A stretch of DNA of 64,000 nucleotides from Carposina sasakii (lineage: Eukaryota > Arthropoda > Insecta > Lepidoptera > Carposinidae). The notes under the pieces were generated by a model, which made no database searches, was not told where the DNA came from, and saw nothing but the letters and a program-made list of their open reading frames with translations. Positions 13,159 to 25,152 of this stretch are shown piece by piece (position 1 is the stretch's first letter; each line of letters begins with the position of its first letter). Location: NCBI GenBank assembly GCA_014607495.2, contig CP053157.1:5394001-5458000 (forward strand), read 5' to 3'. Position numbers and translations under genes: made by a program.

Positions 13159-13515
13159 TGTAGGTATATTTTATTAATTTTATTGATTAGATAGGGTTTT
13201 CATTTTCCTATTTAATTTAATTAAATTTTATTTTTATTATTACTAACACCAACATGATTGTACTTTCACTAACCCCAATATGGATCTTCGGTCTGAAATA
13301 AATATTTTTTATTTTTATTTTATTTATTTGTTAAATTCAAATTTTATTATTGATTTTGTGTACACGCACTCGCACCTTTTATATTTAATTATCACTTTTC
13401 AAACCAAAACCAAAGTGTTTCCTGGAAGAAATCTCTCTCAGAGATAAGCACGCCTTTGTACATTTCCTTTCATAATTTCTATATATAATTGTATGTACAA
13501 TTAAGAATAAGGTTT
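13159..13515 (+). mobile_element. LINE 3'UTR with AATAAG-type tail
   Basis: Continues the LINE after the Helitron. It ends TGTACAATTAAGAATAAG. It matches, inverted, the copy at 2050-2280 (shared ATCTCTCTCAGAGATAAGCA-like block and TTGTTAAATTCAAATTTTAT). Confidence 0.6.
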
Positions 13516-13879
13516 CCACGAAAATGAAAGAAGAAAATAGAGCTACATTTTGACAGATAACACCAGGGAAGCTTTTCCAAATTATACAAGTAGGAACATT
13601 AGGAAATACAATACAAAGAAATTCAAAGCAAAGCGAGGGCGTATTTCTATGTGCTACGAAAATTACATAGACATAATATGAATTCGTAATGCCACCGGTA
13701 GATCCACATCTATGAATAGAAAAGAAAGGCTATTGTCCACATTTCTGTACAGGCCGGCTAATTGAGAAAATTGTGTTCAAATGGGACCGGTATGCAAAGA
13801 GCGCGGTGTCAGGTGACGCGACATTGTGACAACAAGCTACCTGTAGCTTAGGCAGCTGTCATAGCATTAGCTGGTAATA

Positions 13880-14032
13880 GGGTATTCTGACCGTCAAACA
13901 TGAACCTAAACTCTAAACCTAAAATTAGTCCTACCTGTCCTTTTCTCTCTCAGCCATTTATGTTAAGAACGGAGAGAGATAGACCTAACTAAGATTAGGT
14001 TTACGTTTAAGTGTGACTATCAGAATCAACCC
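13880..14032. mobile_element. MITE family D copy 1 with 5-bp duplication
   Basis: Inverted ends GGGTATTCTGACCGTCAAAC / GTGTGACTATCAGAATCAAC, flanked by TAATA on both sides (13875-13879, 14033-14037). The core TCCTACCTGTCCTTTTCTCT is shared with copy 2 at 53467. Confidence 0.75.
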
Positions 14033-14139
14033 TAATAACTATTCGCAATATATAAATACTGCTAAGGCTATGTCGACTAGAAGAATATTCAAACTTTCCT
14101 AGATACATTTACTTACACATATGGGGGCCACTCCTCGGC

Positions 14140-14310
14140 AAGCGTAGCGCTGGACGGACGTCTTCCGGCCTGATGGACCGACTTGAAGAAGAAGAAGAAG
14201 AAGCGGTTGGTAGTGACTGGATATGAAAAATGGGAGCTCGAGCCTTTCGGCATGCCCTGGGATAGGCTACGCATAGCAGTGGACTGCAATAGGCTGATTA
14301 GGTGACATGG
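14140..14310 (+). pseudogene. Decayed RTE-like LINE end with GAA expansion
   Basis: GGCCTGATGGACCGACTTGA, a (GAA)6-like run, GGTTGGTAGTGACTGGAT and CAGTGGACTGCAATAGGCTG correspond in order to the RWTDDLK, AGSDW and QQWTAIG segments, with stops and frameshifts. Confidence 0.55.
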
Positions 14311-15299
14311 ACTGTGTGAGTAAGGTATGCGTGTACTGCGAGTGACTATCAAGATGACTGATGAATAATCCTTTTCTTTTCCGGATATACCAGCTATTAC
14401 CTGAAGTAGTATAGGCATATAGGTATAAACCGCTGCTGTATGTAATCTTAGATAAAATTAGTAGGACAGCATCCTTACCGTCTACCGCAGCTACTCGGTG
14501 ACTCGCAACGTCATATTCACATCGTCGTCCATTGTAAGCGGACTAGTTACCCGCCAGCATGACCGTGGGCTGGTACAGTTAACCACTGTAGAGATGCTCA
14601 TTGTTCTATTAGGGCCCAGTTGCACCAACTGTCTAAATCTTCGATTTTGTGACCCGAATTAGCACACATACCTACAGTTAGGAAGTCACCAACAGTTTTC
14701 GATGGCAATCGGAAATAGCCCCCCGGAAGATAATGTTCAATTCTCAAAATGTTTGAATCTCAAAGGTACAAGGATTAGTCAAATAGATATTTTTTATTGT
14801 CTTGCAGGGATTCTACGTTAATCGGGATAAAAATCGTTGCCAAGAATATAAAATATAAATTGATATGGTTACAAAAATGCAATACAGGAATTTTTTCTTT
14901 CTTTATTAATAATTTTATAAATAGATATTTTTTATTGTCTTGCATATTCAGGCATATTTAGGATATAGTTTCTGTAATTACTATAATAGAGCAGCAACCG
15001 GCTTAAAATAAGCTTTATTACTATTTAACAATAGGAAAGAAAAGCCATGAAAGTACATAATTTGAATGCTGGTATGTGCTTCATCATCGCCGGTGGAAAG
15101 AGGCGGTGATTATGCTGTTATCATCAGCACAATCCGACCGTGAACAAAGTGTGAGTCGAGCTTCTGGACCGAGAGTTCCGCTGTGATCCCAAAAATGGGG
15201 TAACCAGAACGTGTTTTAAATATTTAAAATAACCCCACATATGTGCATTATTATAGTTTACATAACTAATTTCTTCCGACTAGCTATCTATGATATGTG

Positions 15300-15412
15300 T
15301 TATTATTCTTATTATTCTTATTCTTTATTGTACACAAAACATTACAATAAATACAGAGAAATTTACAAAAGAAATGCATACAAAGGCGTGCTTATCTCTG
15401 TTATTATGTATT
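15300..15412 (-). mobile_element. LINE 3' tail fragment
   Basis: The plus strand reads TTATTCTTATTCTTTATTGT, then ACAAAGGCGTGCTTATCTCT, as in the reversed copy at 2050-2165. Confidence 0.55.
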
Positions 15413-15598
15413 TAAAAAAAAGGAATTATGTACAAAGGAATTAGAACTGAAAAAACATCTATGCTAGAGCTTTTTACTGAGATTTGTACGGAACCCTAAT
15501 AATAAAATAATATTTAAAGCTTGAAGCCAGGTGCGAAGTGTAATGTACCGTGATCGTAATTTGTTTTCTTCCTAGAGTTAAGTAGCGTAAATAATTAA

Positions 15599-15720
15599 GG
15601 GCTGACTATTCTAATGGTCACATAGGTAAGTCTATTTGAAGGATATAGTTGTTGCTGTCTCTATCATGAACAAGTTTTAGAGAAAGACAGCTTTAATCAT
15701 CACTTAAAACTATTAGCCCT
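15599..15720. mobile_element. MITE family C hairpin element, eroded
   Basis: Ends GGGCTGA / TTAGCCCT with the shared core TGCTGTCTCTATCATGAACA then AGTTTTAGAGAAAGACAGC. Confidence 0.6.
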
Positions 15721-16384
15721 CAATGATTAAGCACTATCTCACCCCTTTTAGAAATTAAATTCTTTTCGTACAATTATTTTAACTAATATAACATATAACT
15801 ACAAACTTGATATCAAAGATAAAGGGGATAATGATAAATGAATAAAAAAGTATGTTATTGTAAGGCCCAGTTTTACCTATTTGGCACTTGTTTTGACTAA
15901 TAAATACCTGTCAAAAAAGGTGACCGTTGGGTTATCTAGTACTTCAAAGCAAGTGGTGGAATTGACCATAAGAAAACTAAATTATAAAATATAATAGGTA
16001 CCAATAATTTATGTAACTTAACTAACCTCTCAATAAACAAGTCATATAAGTAGATAACAATATTCTGCTCCCAATAACAACTTCCCAAATTTGGAGCCTT
16101 ACAAACAAAAAAAAAGGAATGCGCACATCAATTTGGTAAAACTACTTCTAAAATTGGACTTATTAACGTGCTTAAATGACAAAAGTGGTATCTCCTTAGT
16201 AGGCTGTAACCAAATTAATGAGAATTTAACTAGATAGATCTTGCCCAAGTATCATAAACTAGATAATTCCAATATAAATTAAGTAGAAGAAAGCGACTTT
16301 TGTATGGAACACGTCTGAGCAAGGTCTGAGTGAACTTGGACTAATCTGACGGATTTCGGATTATCTCTATAAGATGAATATCGA

Positions 16385-16520
16385 TGTCTACTTCCGGGTC
16401 ATGGATGTATCTATAATTATCTATGCACATATTTATATGCCGTTGCTTAGTACCTGAGATACAAAAACTTTGGAACCTGGTGTGGGACTAGGTTAATGTG
16501 TTGTTAAGTTTGTGAATAAT
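16385..16520 (+). mobile_element. SINE body copy, divergent
   Basis: Shares GGGTCATGGATGTATC, GCCGTTGCTTAGTACC and GTGGGACTAGGTTAATGTG with the SINE at 54740-54885. Confidence 0.6.
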
Positions 16521-17879
16521 TTTAACATCTGACCCCGCATTGCTAAACCACAGACGACTAATTCGTCTATGGCTAAACATAGCGGCAGGATCTCCTTCGC
16601 GATCCTGCAGTTCTGGCTAACCTATTTTTGAGAACACAACAGCCGTATGTGTAAGCGGTTCTCTGCCTTTTCGCCGAAAATTGTTTGTCAAATTTTCACT
16701 TCCCAACTAACGTTTCGCAGAATTTTACTACGCCGAATAATCATTTGCCAAATTATCATATATTTTTTTTATTTCCCAACTTACAGTTTCCAACTGTCTG
16801 TTTTTTACGTTCAAAAAGAGAGGTGGTCTGTTTTTCATAAACCGATTTCAATTTTTTTTTTATAGTTGGTCATGGTATACACTTTTTAAAATACAATCTA
16901 ATATTGTAGGGACTTTCTGTTTTTAACTTTTACTGTTTTGAGCAAGGAATAATATTCAAATTAAAAAGTTCGCGCCACACATAATAAAAAAATCTATGTA
17001 AAAAGTTAATTAAGTTTACCTTTCTTATATTTGGATGATCCAGATGACTGGGGGTATCCGCAAAGCTGCGCTACACGTGCGCGCGCGCACCTGCCGACAC
17101 GCCCGCGCGCCCTTAGGGCTTCATGTACTAAGGGGCTGCGCAAACGATTAATCAACTAATTTGCGTACTGCATGCTACAGATGTTACATTATAAATTATG
17201 TATTTGTTGACCATCTCCGAACTGTAATATCACTAGAAATTGGTCTAGTTAAAGTTTCACTTTCCTCTGTATTAGTAATGCCTCCTAAGTACACGGCTTA
17301 ACAAAATATTTGCCCTTTAAGATTTTTGTTTTTTCGTTTAAAAAAATTATCTAATTTTTTAAAATACCTAAATATGATATAAGTAATCTAAGTTCGAAAA
17401 ATAATCAAATACATAATAGTCGTCTTATGCTTGGCGAATTTAATAAATAGATTGGTAAAAAAATATCTGTTACATTCTACGGGCATACTTGTACATGTTC
17501 AAAATTTATATAGTAACTGAAGGACAATAACCTCCATATGTATTTATTTATAATATCGGTTAACTTTGTAACTACTTTGTATTGTTAAATCGCCGCTGAA
17601 GACGTTTAAACCGCTATCAAACTCTCAGTAAATAGTAAAATAAATAATCCCTTCGTATGAAGTTTATGCCAATTTTTATTTTATTTTTGAAAATTAATGT
17701 ACTTACCTATAATTGGGTAGTATTTATAAGTATACAATTTTCATTCTACTTGTTATTCCCCTTATTGTGTAAGGGACAAAAAACGAAAGTAACCAACCTT
17801 ACTTTGATCTGAAAACTAGTTGAGCAGGGAACGATGTTGTGTGTACTTACCTATATACTAAGCAACAAATCAACGTCTG

Positions 17880-17965
17880 CTGCAATGCACTTAACAGGAT
17901 TCGAACCAAGGATCTATGCGTCGCAGGCATGTTCAGTACCAACTAAGCCAATCGGTCGTCATAAA
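17880..17965 (-). mobile_element. tRNA-like SINE head fragment
   Basis: GGATTCGAACCAAGGATCTA, then GCGTCGCAGGCATG, on the plus strand is the reverse of a tRNA-like B box followed by the segment seen in the SINE head at 43815-43890. Only the head is recognisable. Confidence 0.5.
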
Positions 17966-20900
17966 TCAGGCACAAATCATCGAAGGTAATCAACCTAACC
18001 TATCTTTAATCGTAGGGCTGGTCGAGCAGGGAACAATGCAGCGGAAGCATATCCGGGAAGCCACACACCGCGGCACCGTACCGTCACAGGTTTCGAAATT
18101 GTACCTTTAAAAGAGGGTAGAATAGGTAAACATAATACAACACTAAGGTACTGTAGACAAAGAAAATGTATAATCACTTAATTTGAGACAGTTAGGTATA
18201 TTAAGGGGCCTCAGTCACAGTGTCAAGTAAGCTTTTCGTCTAATAAAGCTTACTTTAGATTTCACCACCTCTGAGTTTCGCTATTTCGCTAATTAACGCA
18301 TAAAGTGCCACAAAACTTAAAGATATTTCAAAGTTTTAGTTGCTGGCTAGAGTTATTTGGGAAATTAGTATCTCAATTTGATTGTCTCGTGTACCTACCC
18401 ACGGGAGGCAAATATAAACTTTATCGTGATAATAGTAATACTTTTATATCTAAAGCAAATTAAAGAAAACATACTCCAGATAGTTACGTTTAGCATTCCT
18501 ACTTTAAAAAAAAATATATCATCTTGACCATTAGGTCTAGAAATTAAATTTTAGTGCTGGAATAGGTTTAGTAGGTAGAGCAGTATTGAGAGCTGCCATT
18601 TTGGGAATGATTAATTAAATCAAATTGTCTTTATACTAAAGGCCAGTACCGTAATATAACAGGTCTTGCACGACACAATAAACCTTTGATAAAATTAATA
18701 ATGAATTTAATAATTTTCAAATACCGGTCGCGCTGTGTGGGCCTGAGTCCCGGACATGCTTCCGCTCTATTGTCCTCCCCCGCATCATTTGATTGGCCAA
18801 TGAGTCTCTATTAAAGCTCATTCATATATATACCACACTAAATTATATTAAAAATCTAACACGGTGAATAAAAAAATAGGTAAAATACAGCATAAAATAT
18901 GTCTTTTTTATCCTACGCTTTTCATTCACACAGAATCCGATATACCACCACTAAAATATTTAAGTTCACAACCATTCAAATTTGCCTTAAATTTATTTTA
19001 GTTCCCACCTTTTAACAATTGCACTATTGGTTTCCTTGCTTCCATGCACCGGATGTCACCAAAAACAATACTCAAGTCATCTGAACAATGAAACGAGGCA
19101 AAGACGTATTGTAGACCTGTCGCTTAATTCATAAAACCATAAAAGCGTCAAGGTAAAAACTCTTTCCCACGGTGCACACCCAAAATAATAATTGCATTTA
19201 TCGTCCCAAGTAATTACGTGATTGTATGCAAGTTCGGCAGCTTAGGCAAGGGCCAATAGGGATGCTTGCTGCTTTATGGCATCTTTATATTAGGCCGCCT
19301 ACACAAAACGGGCTGTCGTATGCCGCATTGTCACCGGCACGTAGGAAACCGCTGGATAGAGTTAGTTTAGAATAACATTCTCACGTGCCTTCACTATTGT
19401 ACACTTGGGATACTACTACCAAAAATATCGTGTGGAAATATTAGCTTTGGACCCTAGTGTTAGGGCTTAATATTGATGTAAAGTTTCGTTGGTAAATATT
19501 CCACGGTTCGCCGCGTTTAGTTTGCTGCACCTATTGTTCTTTTACAAGCTTGTGAAATGTAAACAACTGTAAATGGGCCTGAATGAATTTGGTATTGTTG
19601 TCATCAATAATGCAGGATTGTGACAAGTGTATAGAATTCATTCATAAATACATAATAGGTAAACAGCTAACTAGAGTTTTCGGATACAAATCGTCAAAGA
19701 TAAAAACAACCGGACATACGTGTTGCACAGACTGAATAATCCTTTAACAACGATAAATAAATAGTCTACCTAATACTATTTGTGGTTTCAACATTGAATA
19801 AAAGAGTGTATATTCCCACTAGAAAATCAGTAAAAGGAAGGGTTTTATATTCTGCACGGTATGGGGCATGACACACAGGCTGCTCAATGGAGCTCCCTCA
19901 CTCACTGACTCATTTCCGACGAGGTCCGGTTCCGGCCGTGCCTTCCTTTGAATACACTCTATGGAATACCAAACTGTACAGCACGAGGTATCTATGAATG
20001 GTAGCGTAAACTGAATGGAACAAGATTTTGATATATATTTTTAAACGTATGTAAAATACATACATAGAGTCACGCCCATTATCCTTCACAGAGGCCGGCC
20101 AGAAGTAAGAAATTTAGACACCCACTTTTCACGAATTAGCCTATTGAGTCCCACAAATACCATTATCTAGCTACCGGTAACGAATCTAATGGCACATATT
20201 AGCGATGTAAAATGATGGTATTTAATATCTACTCGTACATTCTACGCCATATAACTTTACATATTTTGCAGGACATTCCGAGGAATCAACGCGATACCAA
20301 AAGCTAGCAATATACTACGACCAAAAAACTAGCATGCTACCCAAGAAGAAAGATTGACTCTACCATAGCTTAAAATGTAAAATTTAAACAACTTAATATT
20401 GTAATTACCGTAATGATTAAGCTCAATATCTTTAATTAGGATGCAAAAAACCGGAAGCCCTAATACAGTATCACATAGTTTTATGATTCGTTGGATGGAA
20501 TAGGGGCTCAACAAGTGTATGCATAGTAATATGGAATACATTATGTCAATAAGAATAATAAAACCCATAAGATTCAGGATTTATTTAGCCGATTTTTAAT
20601 AGGTGCAAATCGATCAATTTTAATAATTTCTACTTACACAAAGTATTAGGGATCCTTTTTTTCCAGGATTCCAAGGATTTCGCAGTCATTTCCCAATAAC
20701 TAAGGCACACTAGACCGTGGGAACGCGAAGTTCACACCGCGGTGTTTGCTCTTCGCACATTGTATCCGTTGACCCCGACATGGCGCCCTTGATACCATTT
20801 CGCGTAACGTTCATTTACGTAAAACTCCGAAATGGTATTACAAAATTTCATAATTGGAAAACGCGTTAAATTATAACGATAGTGATTCCGGCAATTTACT

Positions 20901-21425
20901 GACGGCTATTTCGACAAGAACTTTGCAAATTAATAAACTCTTACTTTTTCGGAATAAGGTACATAAAGTAATTATAGATATCTTTAGATTAAAGCTAATT
21001 TTGGGCTATCCTAATTACCTATAGCAAATGAAGTATACGATGAAAATGGATCCTATGCTATTTTAAAGCCATATTTACTCGTATATAGGTACTTTATAAT
21101 TGTTTTCCCTACTAAAAGGACTATTGTGATAATGTCGCAATACCCGTAACTATGAGTTTTTAATCATTGTATGATATCCTTTGTATCAGATATATTGTTC
21201 TTTGTTTTGTATCTAAATGAATTGTCTATTGTTTTAGTTGTACTATTGTAAGCCAGTTTCTTTTAAATTTATTATTCTACTATGTTAGCACATACTATAC
21301 CTAATCACGAATTTACTAAATGTAAATCAAATATAACGTAGTAACATCTTATTAGATGTTAAAAACAATGATTATGACCAATAATAATAATTGATTGGCT
21401 TGTTATATTGTTTGTTTTCGTTTGA
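17966..21425. other. No gene seen
   Basis: Non-coding, with islands of higher GC at about 19230-19350 and 20710-20800. No repeat was identified apart from a CATACATAGAGTCACGCCC retroposon-like scrap at 20060. Confidence 0.5.
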
Positions 21426-21565
21426 GGGCCAATTTCCAATGGTCGAATGGCCTATCTGAAGGAAAAAGTAAAGTTGATGTTATCTCTATATTGATAGTTT
21501 TAGAGAAAAACAGCATCAAATTCATCCTCCAGATATTCAGATCTGACCATTGGAAAAATCGGCAC
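21426..21565. mobile_element. MITE family C hairpin element, divergent
   Basis: Ends GGGCCAATTTCCAATGGTC / GACCATTGGAAAAATCGGCA, centre GATAGTTTTAGAGAAAAACA. Same family as 23764-23893. Confidence 0.65.
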
Positions 21566-22344
21566 TTAGTAAAAAAATAAAAGATTAGTCATATTTTTGT
21601 TAAACTTTGAATAAGCTGATTGTTTGTATCGATGTCCTTCTGTATGTAAAGCAAAAACTCTTGAACCAACCCAATGGGAAATATTGACCGAGTCCACGGT
21701 GAGTTTCCCACAAACTTGGTAAAACATTCTGAATCCACATACACCCAGTATTTAAGCGAGGACACACTACTAGTACTTATCTGCGATGGAATTAAGAACC
21801 AAATTCAAGCTACATTTGCATCAGGTTAAAATATAGCGGAAATGATGCACACTGTAATTAGTCTGAATATGTACGAGTACTCTATAATTATGGAATAACT
21901 TATTGTTTAATAATTTTTTGTCTATTTTTAGTTTCATTAAATGTGTCATGTCACGTGGAATTATTTTAGAAGGAGTGTGATGAAATCAGATGCTTAAGAT
22001 ATCTAAAAATATGGCTTTCAGGAAAAAAGAAAGAAATCTCGACATCTCCGAGGCATGTAGGTATAGTATTACTCTATAAAGGGGGTGATCTGTGTAAAGG
22101 TACCTAAGCTAGTCAAGAGCTAATCTGCTCGTAGTACGTCACAGTGTGTCCTCACACTAATGTGTGAGCGGCAAACAGTGGACCAAACTTTAGTTAAGTA
22201 GGCAAGAGTAAATATTTTTGTTAATAATTTGGAGTGTACGGGTTCCCACGGGTGGACTGGGGTCAGGGGTTGTTGGTCATCGATACTGTTCAAACACGAA
22301 GGGTTTATGTTGCCAGCCTTATTAGGGTATTCTGTTCTAGTTTC

Positions 22345-22571
22345 AAACTTTCAAAAGATACGGAAATGGACACCTATAAACAAAATATGAGATTCGAAAT
22401 CACATGTTTATTTTTCCCGATAGTATGGAGAATTTTTAAATATCTCAGGAATTTTCATACAATATTGAAAAATAAACATGTGATTTCGAGTCTCAAATTT
22501 TGTGGATAGGTTCTCTACAGTGGGCTATTTACGTATCTTTTCGCTTAACATACCCTTTTTGTTACACCCTG
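22345..22571 (-). mobile_element. MITE family B copy with eroded left end
   Basis: The right end (TTAACATACCCTTTTTGTTA, CACCCTG, TA flank) and both CACATGTTTATTTTTC arms are present. The left terminus is degraded. Confidence 0.7.
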
Positions 22572-23227
22572 TATAAGCGGGTTTATGTACATAAACAGAC
22601 AAATGATCTAAATCTGTAGAAAATAAAAAATCATCTCTTTTTAGTGAGAACGAGGTAAAAATAATATTATTTAATAATACACCAACAAAACAAAGAGAAG
22701 TAAAAAGTAGGTACGACAAAAACCAGACTACATTTTTTTGATTGTAGCATTGTTCACATTTCAGGTTGATCTATGTTTTTTCCCATCGGCAATATCTAGA
22801 CTATCCGCGACCGTTCGCTAATTCATTAATTAACTGCAACTTTAATGTCTGTTCTATGTGAAAAACCACGGATTTTAATGGAACTAAAGAAAATTAATGA
22901 AACAGTGTCACAGTTAAAAGTACACTAGCGCCTATGTGAAAGGACATTATAACTGCAACGTAATGTAATTGGCCGACTTCACGTGGACTACAGACCGTGA
23001 CAGCCCTAAAAATGGTGCTTAACTAAAATTTACTTTCTCACTTAAGTTTTAAGATACAATTTTGTTTGGTTTCTATATAGGTATTGTAGCTTTTTAAGGA
23101 AAAATGCGAAAAATCGGTCGTTAGTCGCAAGCACTGGTTGATGATTATTTAGTCAGTGATGTAGTATCTTCTAGAGGCGACTTGATTACACTGACATTTT
23201 GTAATAACCTTAACTTTATATTACAAA

Positions 23228-23381
23228 TCTTCTGTTGGTGTGTTTGTAATCGAACTCTTTCGAAACGGCTGGACCGATATTTGAAATTTATGTGTGTTTA
23301 AGTGGGTAGGAGAATGGTTTAGATTTACAATTCGGTCAACAAGACGCAGTCCACGCGGACGGAGTCGCAGGCGTCCACTAG
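23228..23381 (+). mobile_element. Short Helitron-like element
   Basis: A|TC at the left; ends CCACGCGGACGGAGTCGCAG...CTAG|T. 154 bp. Contains ACGGCTGGACCGATATTTGA, as at other lepidopteran Helitron 5' ends. Confidence 0.6.
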
Positions 23382-23763
23382 TTTACATATAGAAAAACAC
23401 CGACTTTGTAAAACCTACCCAGTGTCACTGTCACAACTGATACGAATCTAATGATACGTCTCTAGCTCAATTGCAACCAGCCTTTTAGGCTCTAGAGTGT
23501 GGCAAAGAGCATACCATACATACAAACTTACGTACATATACTGCAAAAACATAACCTTCCTTCTGGGCCAGTCGGATAATATGATCTGTTGTTACCTGTG
23601 GTCGTTCCACAGACTCTGAAAAATCGAATCTGAAAACTCATGATTTGATCCGAATCATGAGGCCAGATCCAAGAACCTATCAATATCTGGATACAGAATA
23701 TGCAATACATATTATATATTTGGTTGACCTATCATCCACATTGATATTCATTTAATATTATAG

Positions 23764-23893
23764 GCAGATTTTTCCAAACGTCAAATAGCCTACCAGAAGA
23801 ATAAAGTTGATGCTGTCTCTATCATGTTCAAGTTTTAGAGAAAGACAACTTTATTCTTCTGATAGGCCATCTGACGTTTGGAAAAATCGGCCC
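23764..23893. mobile_element. MITE family C hairpin element
   Basis: 130 bp with inverted ends GCAGATTTTTCCAAACGTCA / TGACGTTTGGAAAAATCGGC and an inner pair ATAAAGTTG...CAACTTTAT. The loop contains TGTCTCTATCATGTTCAAGT, shared with 15599-15720. Confidence 0.75.
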
Positions 23894-24782
23894 TAAGATG
23901 CGTAAATGCTCTGATAAATAAATTGTTGTCACATAGCACTTCCAGTGGGCACATGATCTATGTATCTAAATCTCGATCGTATCTCTCTGCGGTTAACTTT
24001 AGAGATTATCATTGTTATTCTTAATACGGATCGTTAATTAGCCAATTAACGATTTTATGGTATTACAACATTTTCTCCGCAGTTTTCTAAATGGGTTTAG
24101 TTTTAATGATACATTGAACTTTGCGGGATTCATTTAGTGTGGGAAAATAAGAGCTGGTATAAGTAATTATTTGAGTACCTACATACGAGTACCTACTGTT
24201 GAAAAAAAAAAAACAAAAAAAAATGTTTTACCTCATATGAAAATTAAGTTACGATGAATGCGGTTATGGATCACAGGAAATGAATACGTTAACCCTTTTT
24301 TCATGGGATTTGGATAAAAATACACTATCAACCACATAACATTCCCATGGAAAGTTGGTGTTAAGCAAGCGGCTAGCCACAAAACGAATTGTAAATCGTT
24401 ACCTTTAACTTTTGGAAGAAACTATACTGCGTCGATACAAAATAAGAATTTTCGTGCCAATGCTAACTTAAGACTTATTATCATGAAATTTGAAATAAAC
24501 AAGTCACGACTTTCATATTCATGAAACAATTCCGATTCATTTATTTACTCATTAGTTATATGGAAATTAAAATACATCATAAGCTCCATAGACCTTATCA
24601 ATGTTGATTGATTGCCGTGATTACTGTGGTTGGCGAGCCACAGAGTACACAAATACAGTAACATGCCTTCAACTGGCGTGAATTGGAATTAACTATACCT
24701 AAAGTTCTGTTACTAATTATACCATCGGTATCCAGATAAACCTAACTGGTTTTTGTGTTACCGCATAATCATGTTACCTTAT

Positions 24783-25136
24783 AAAATTATTAATAAAGAA
24801 AATGGAAAAAATTCTTCACCCGAGTGATAATCGAACCCACGACCACTGCAAACCGTGCCAGCCGCTATAACCACTAGGCCAATTCTCAATAAAAAAGGTA
24901 AATTACTCGAATGACGAATTTTACCATCTCTTTTCTAAATTACTTATCGGCAACGTTATTCTTCATCCCGATAGCTATACACTAGCCAAATCTCGGCAAG
25001 TAAAGCTGAATCCCTCAGCACAATGTTTAAAGATGAAACGATCAACCATATCCTAACGGATTATATTAACGGAGAAGTGTTTTTATAAATTTATCTTAGT
25101 CAAGATATTATATATTATAAAATTATTAATAAAGAA
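24783..25136 (-). mobile_element. tRNA-derived retroposon with 16-bp target duplication
   Basis: Flanked by a perfect 16-bp direct repeat (AATCATGTTACCTTAT at 24767-24782 and 25137-25152). On the minus strand the 3' part has a tRNA-like segment (GTGGTCGTGGGTTCGATTAT) and the tail TTTCTTTATTAATAATTTTA. The same tail sequence also occurs at its 5' end, so the inserted unit starts and ends with the same short sequence. A related copy lies on plus at 50030-50400. Confidence 0.75.
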
Positions 25137-25152
25137 AATCATGTTACCTTAT

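Noticed and set aside
21770..22170. Possible TIR element (AGGACACACT near both ends)
   Set aside because: Ends match over only about 15 bp with mismatches, and no target duplication is clear.
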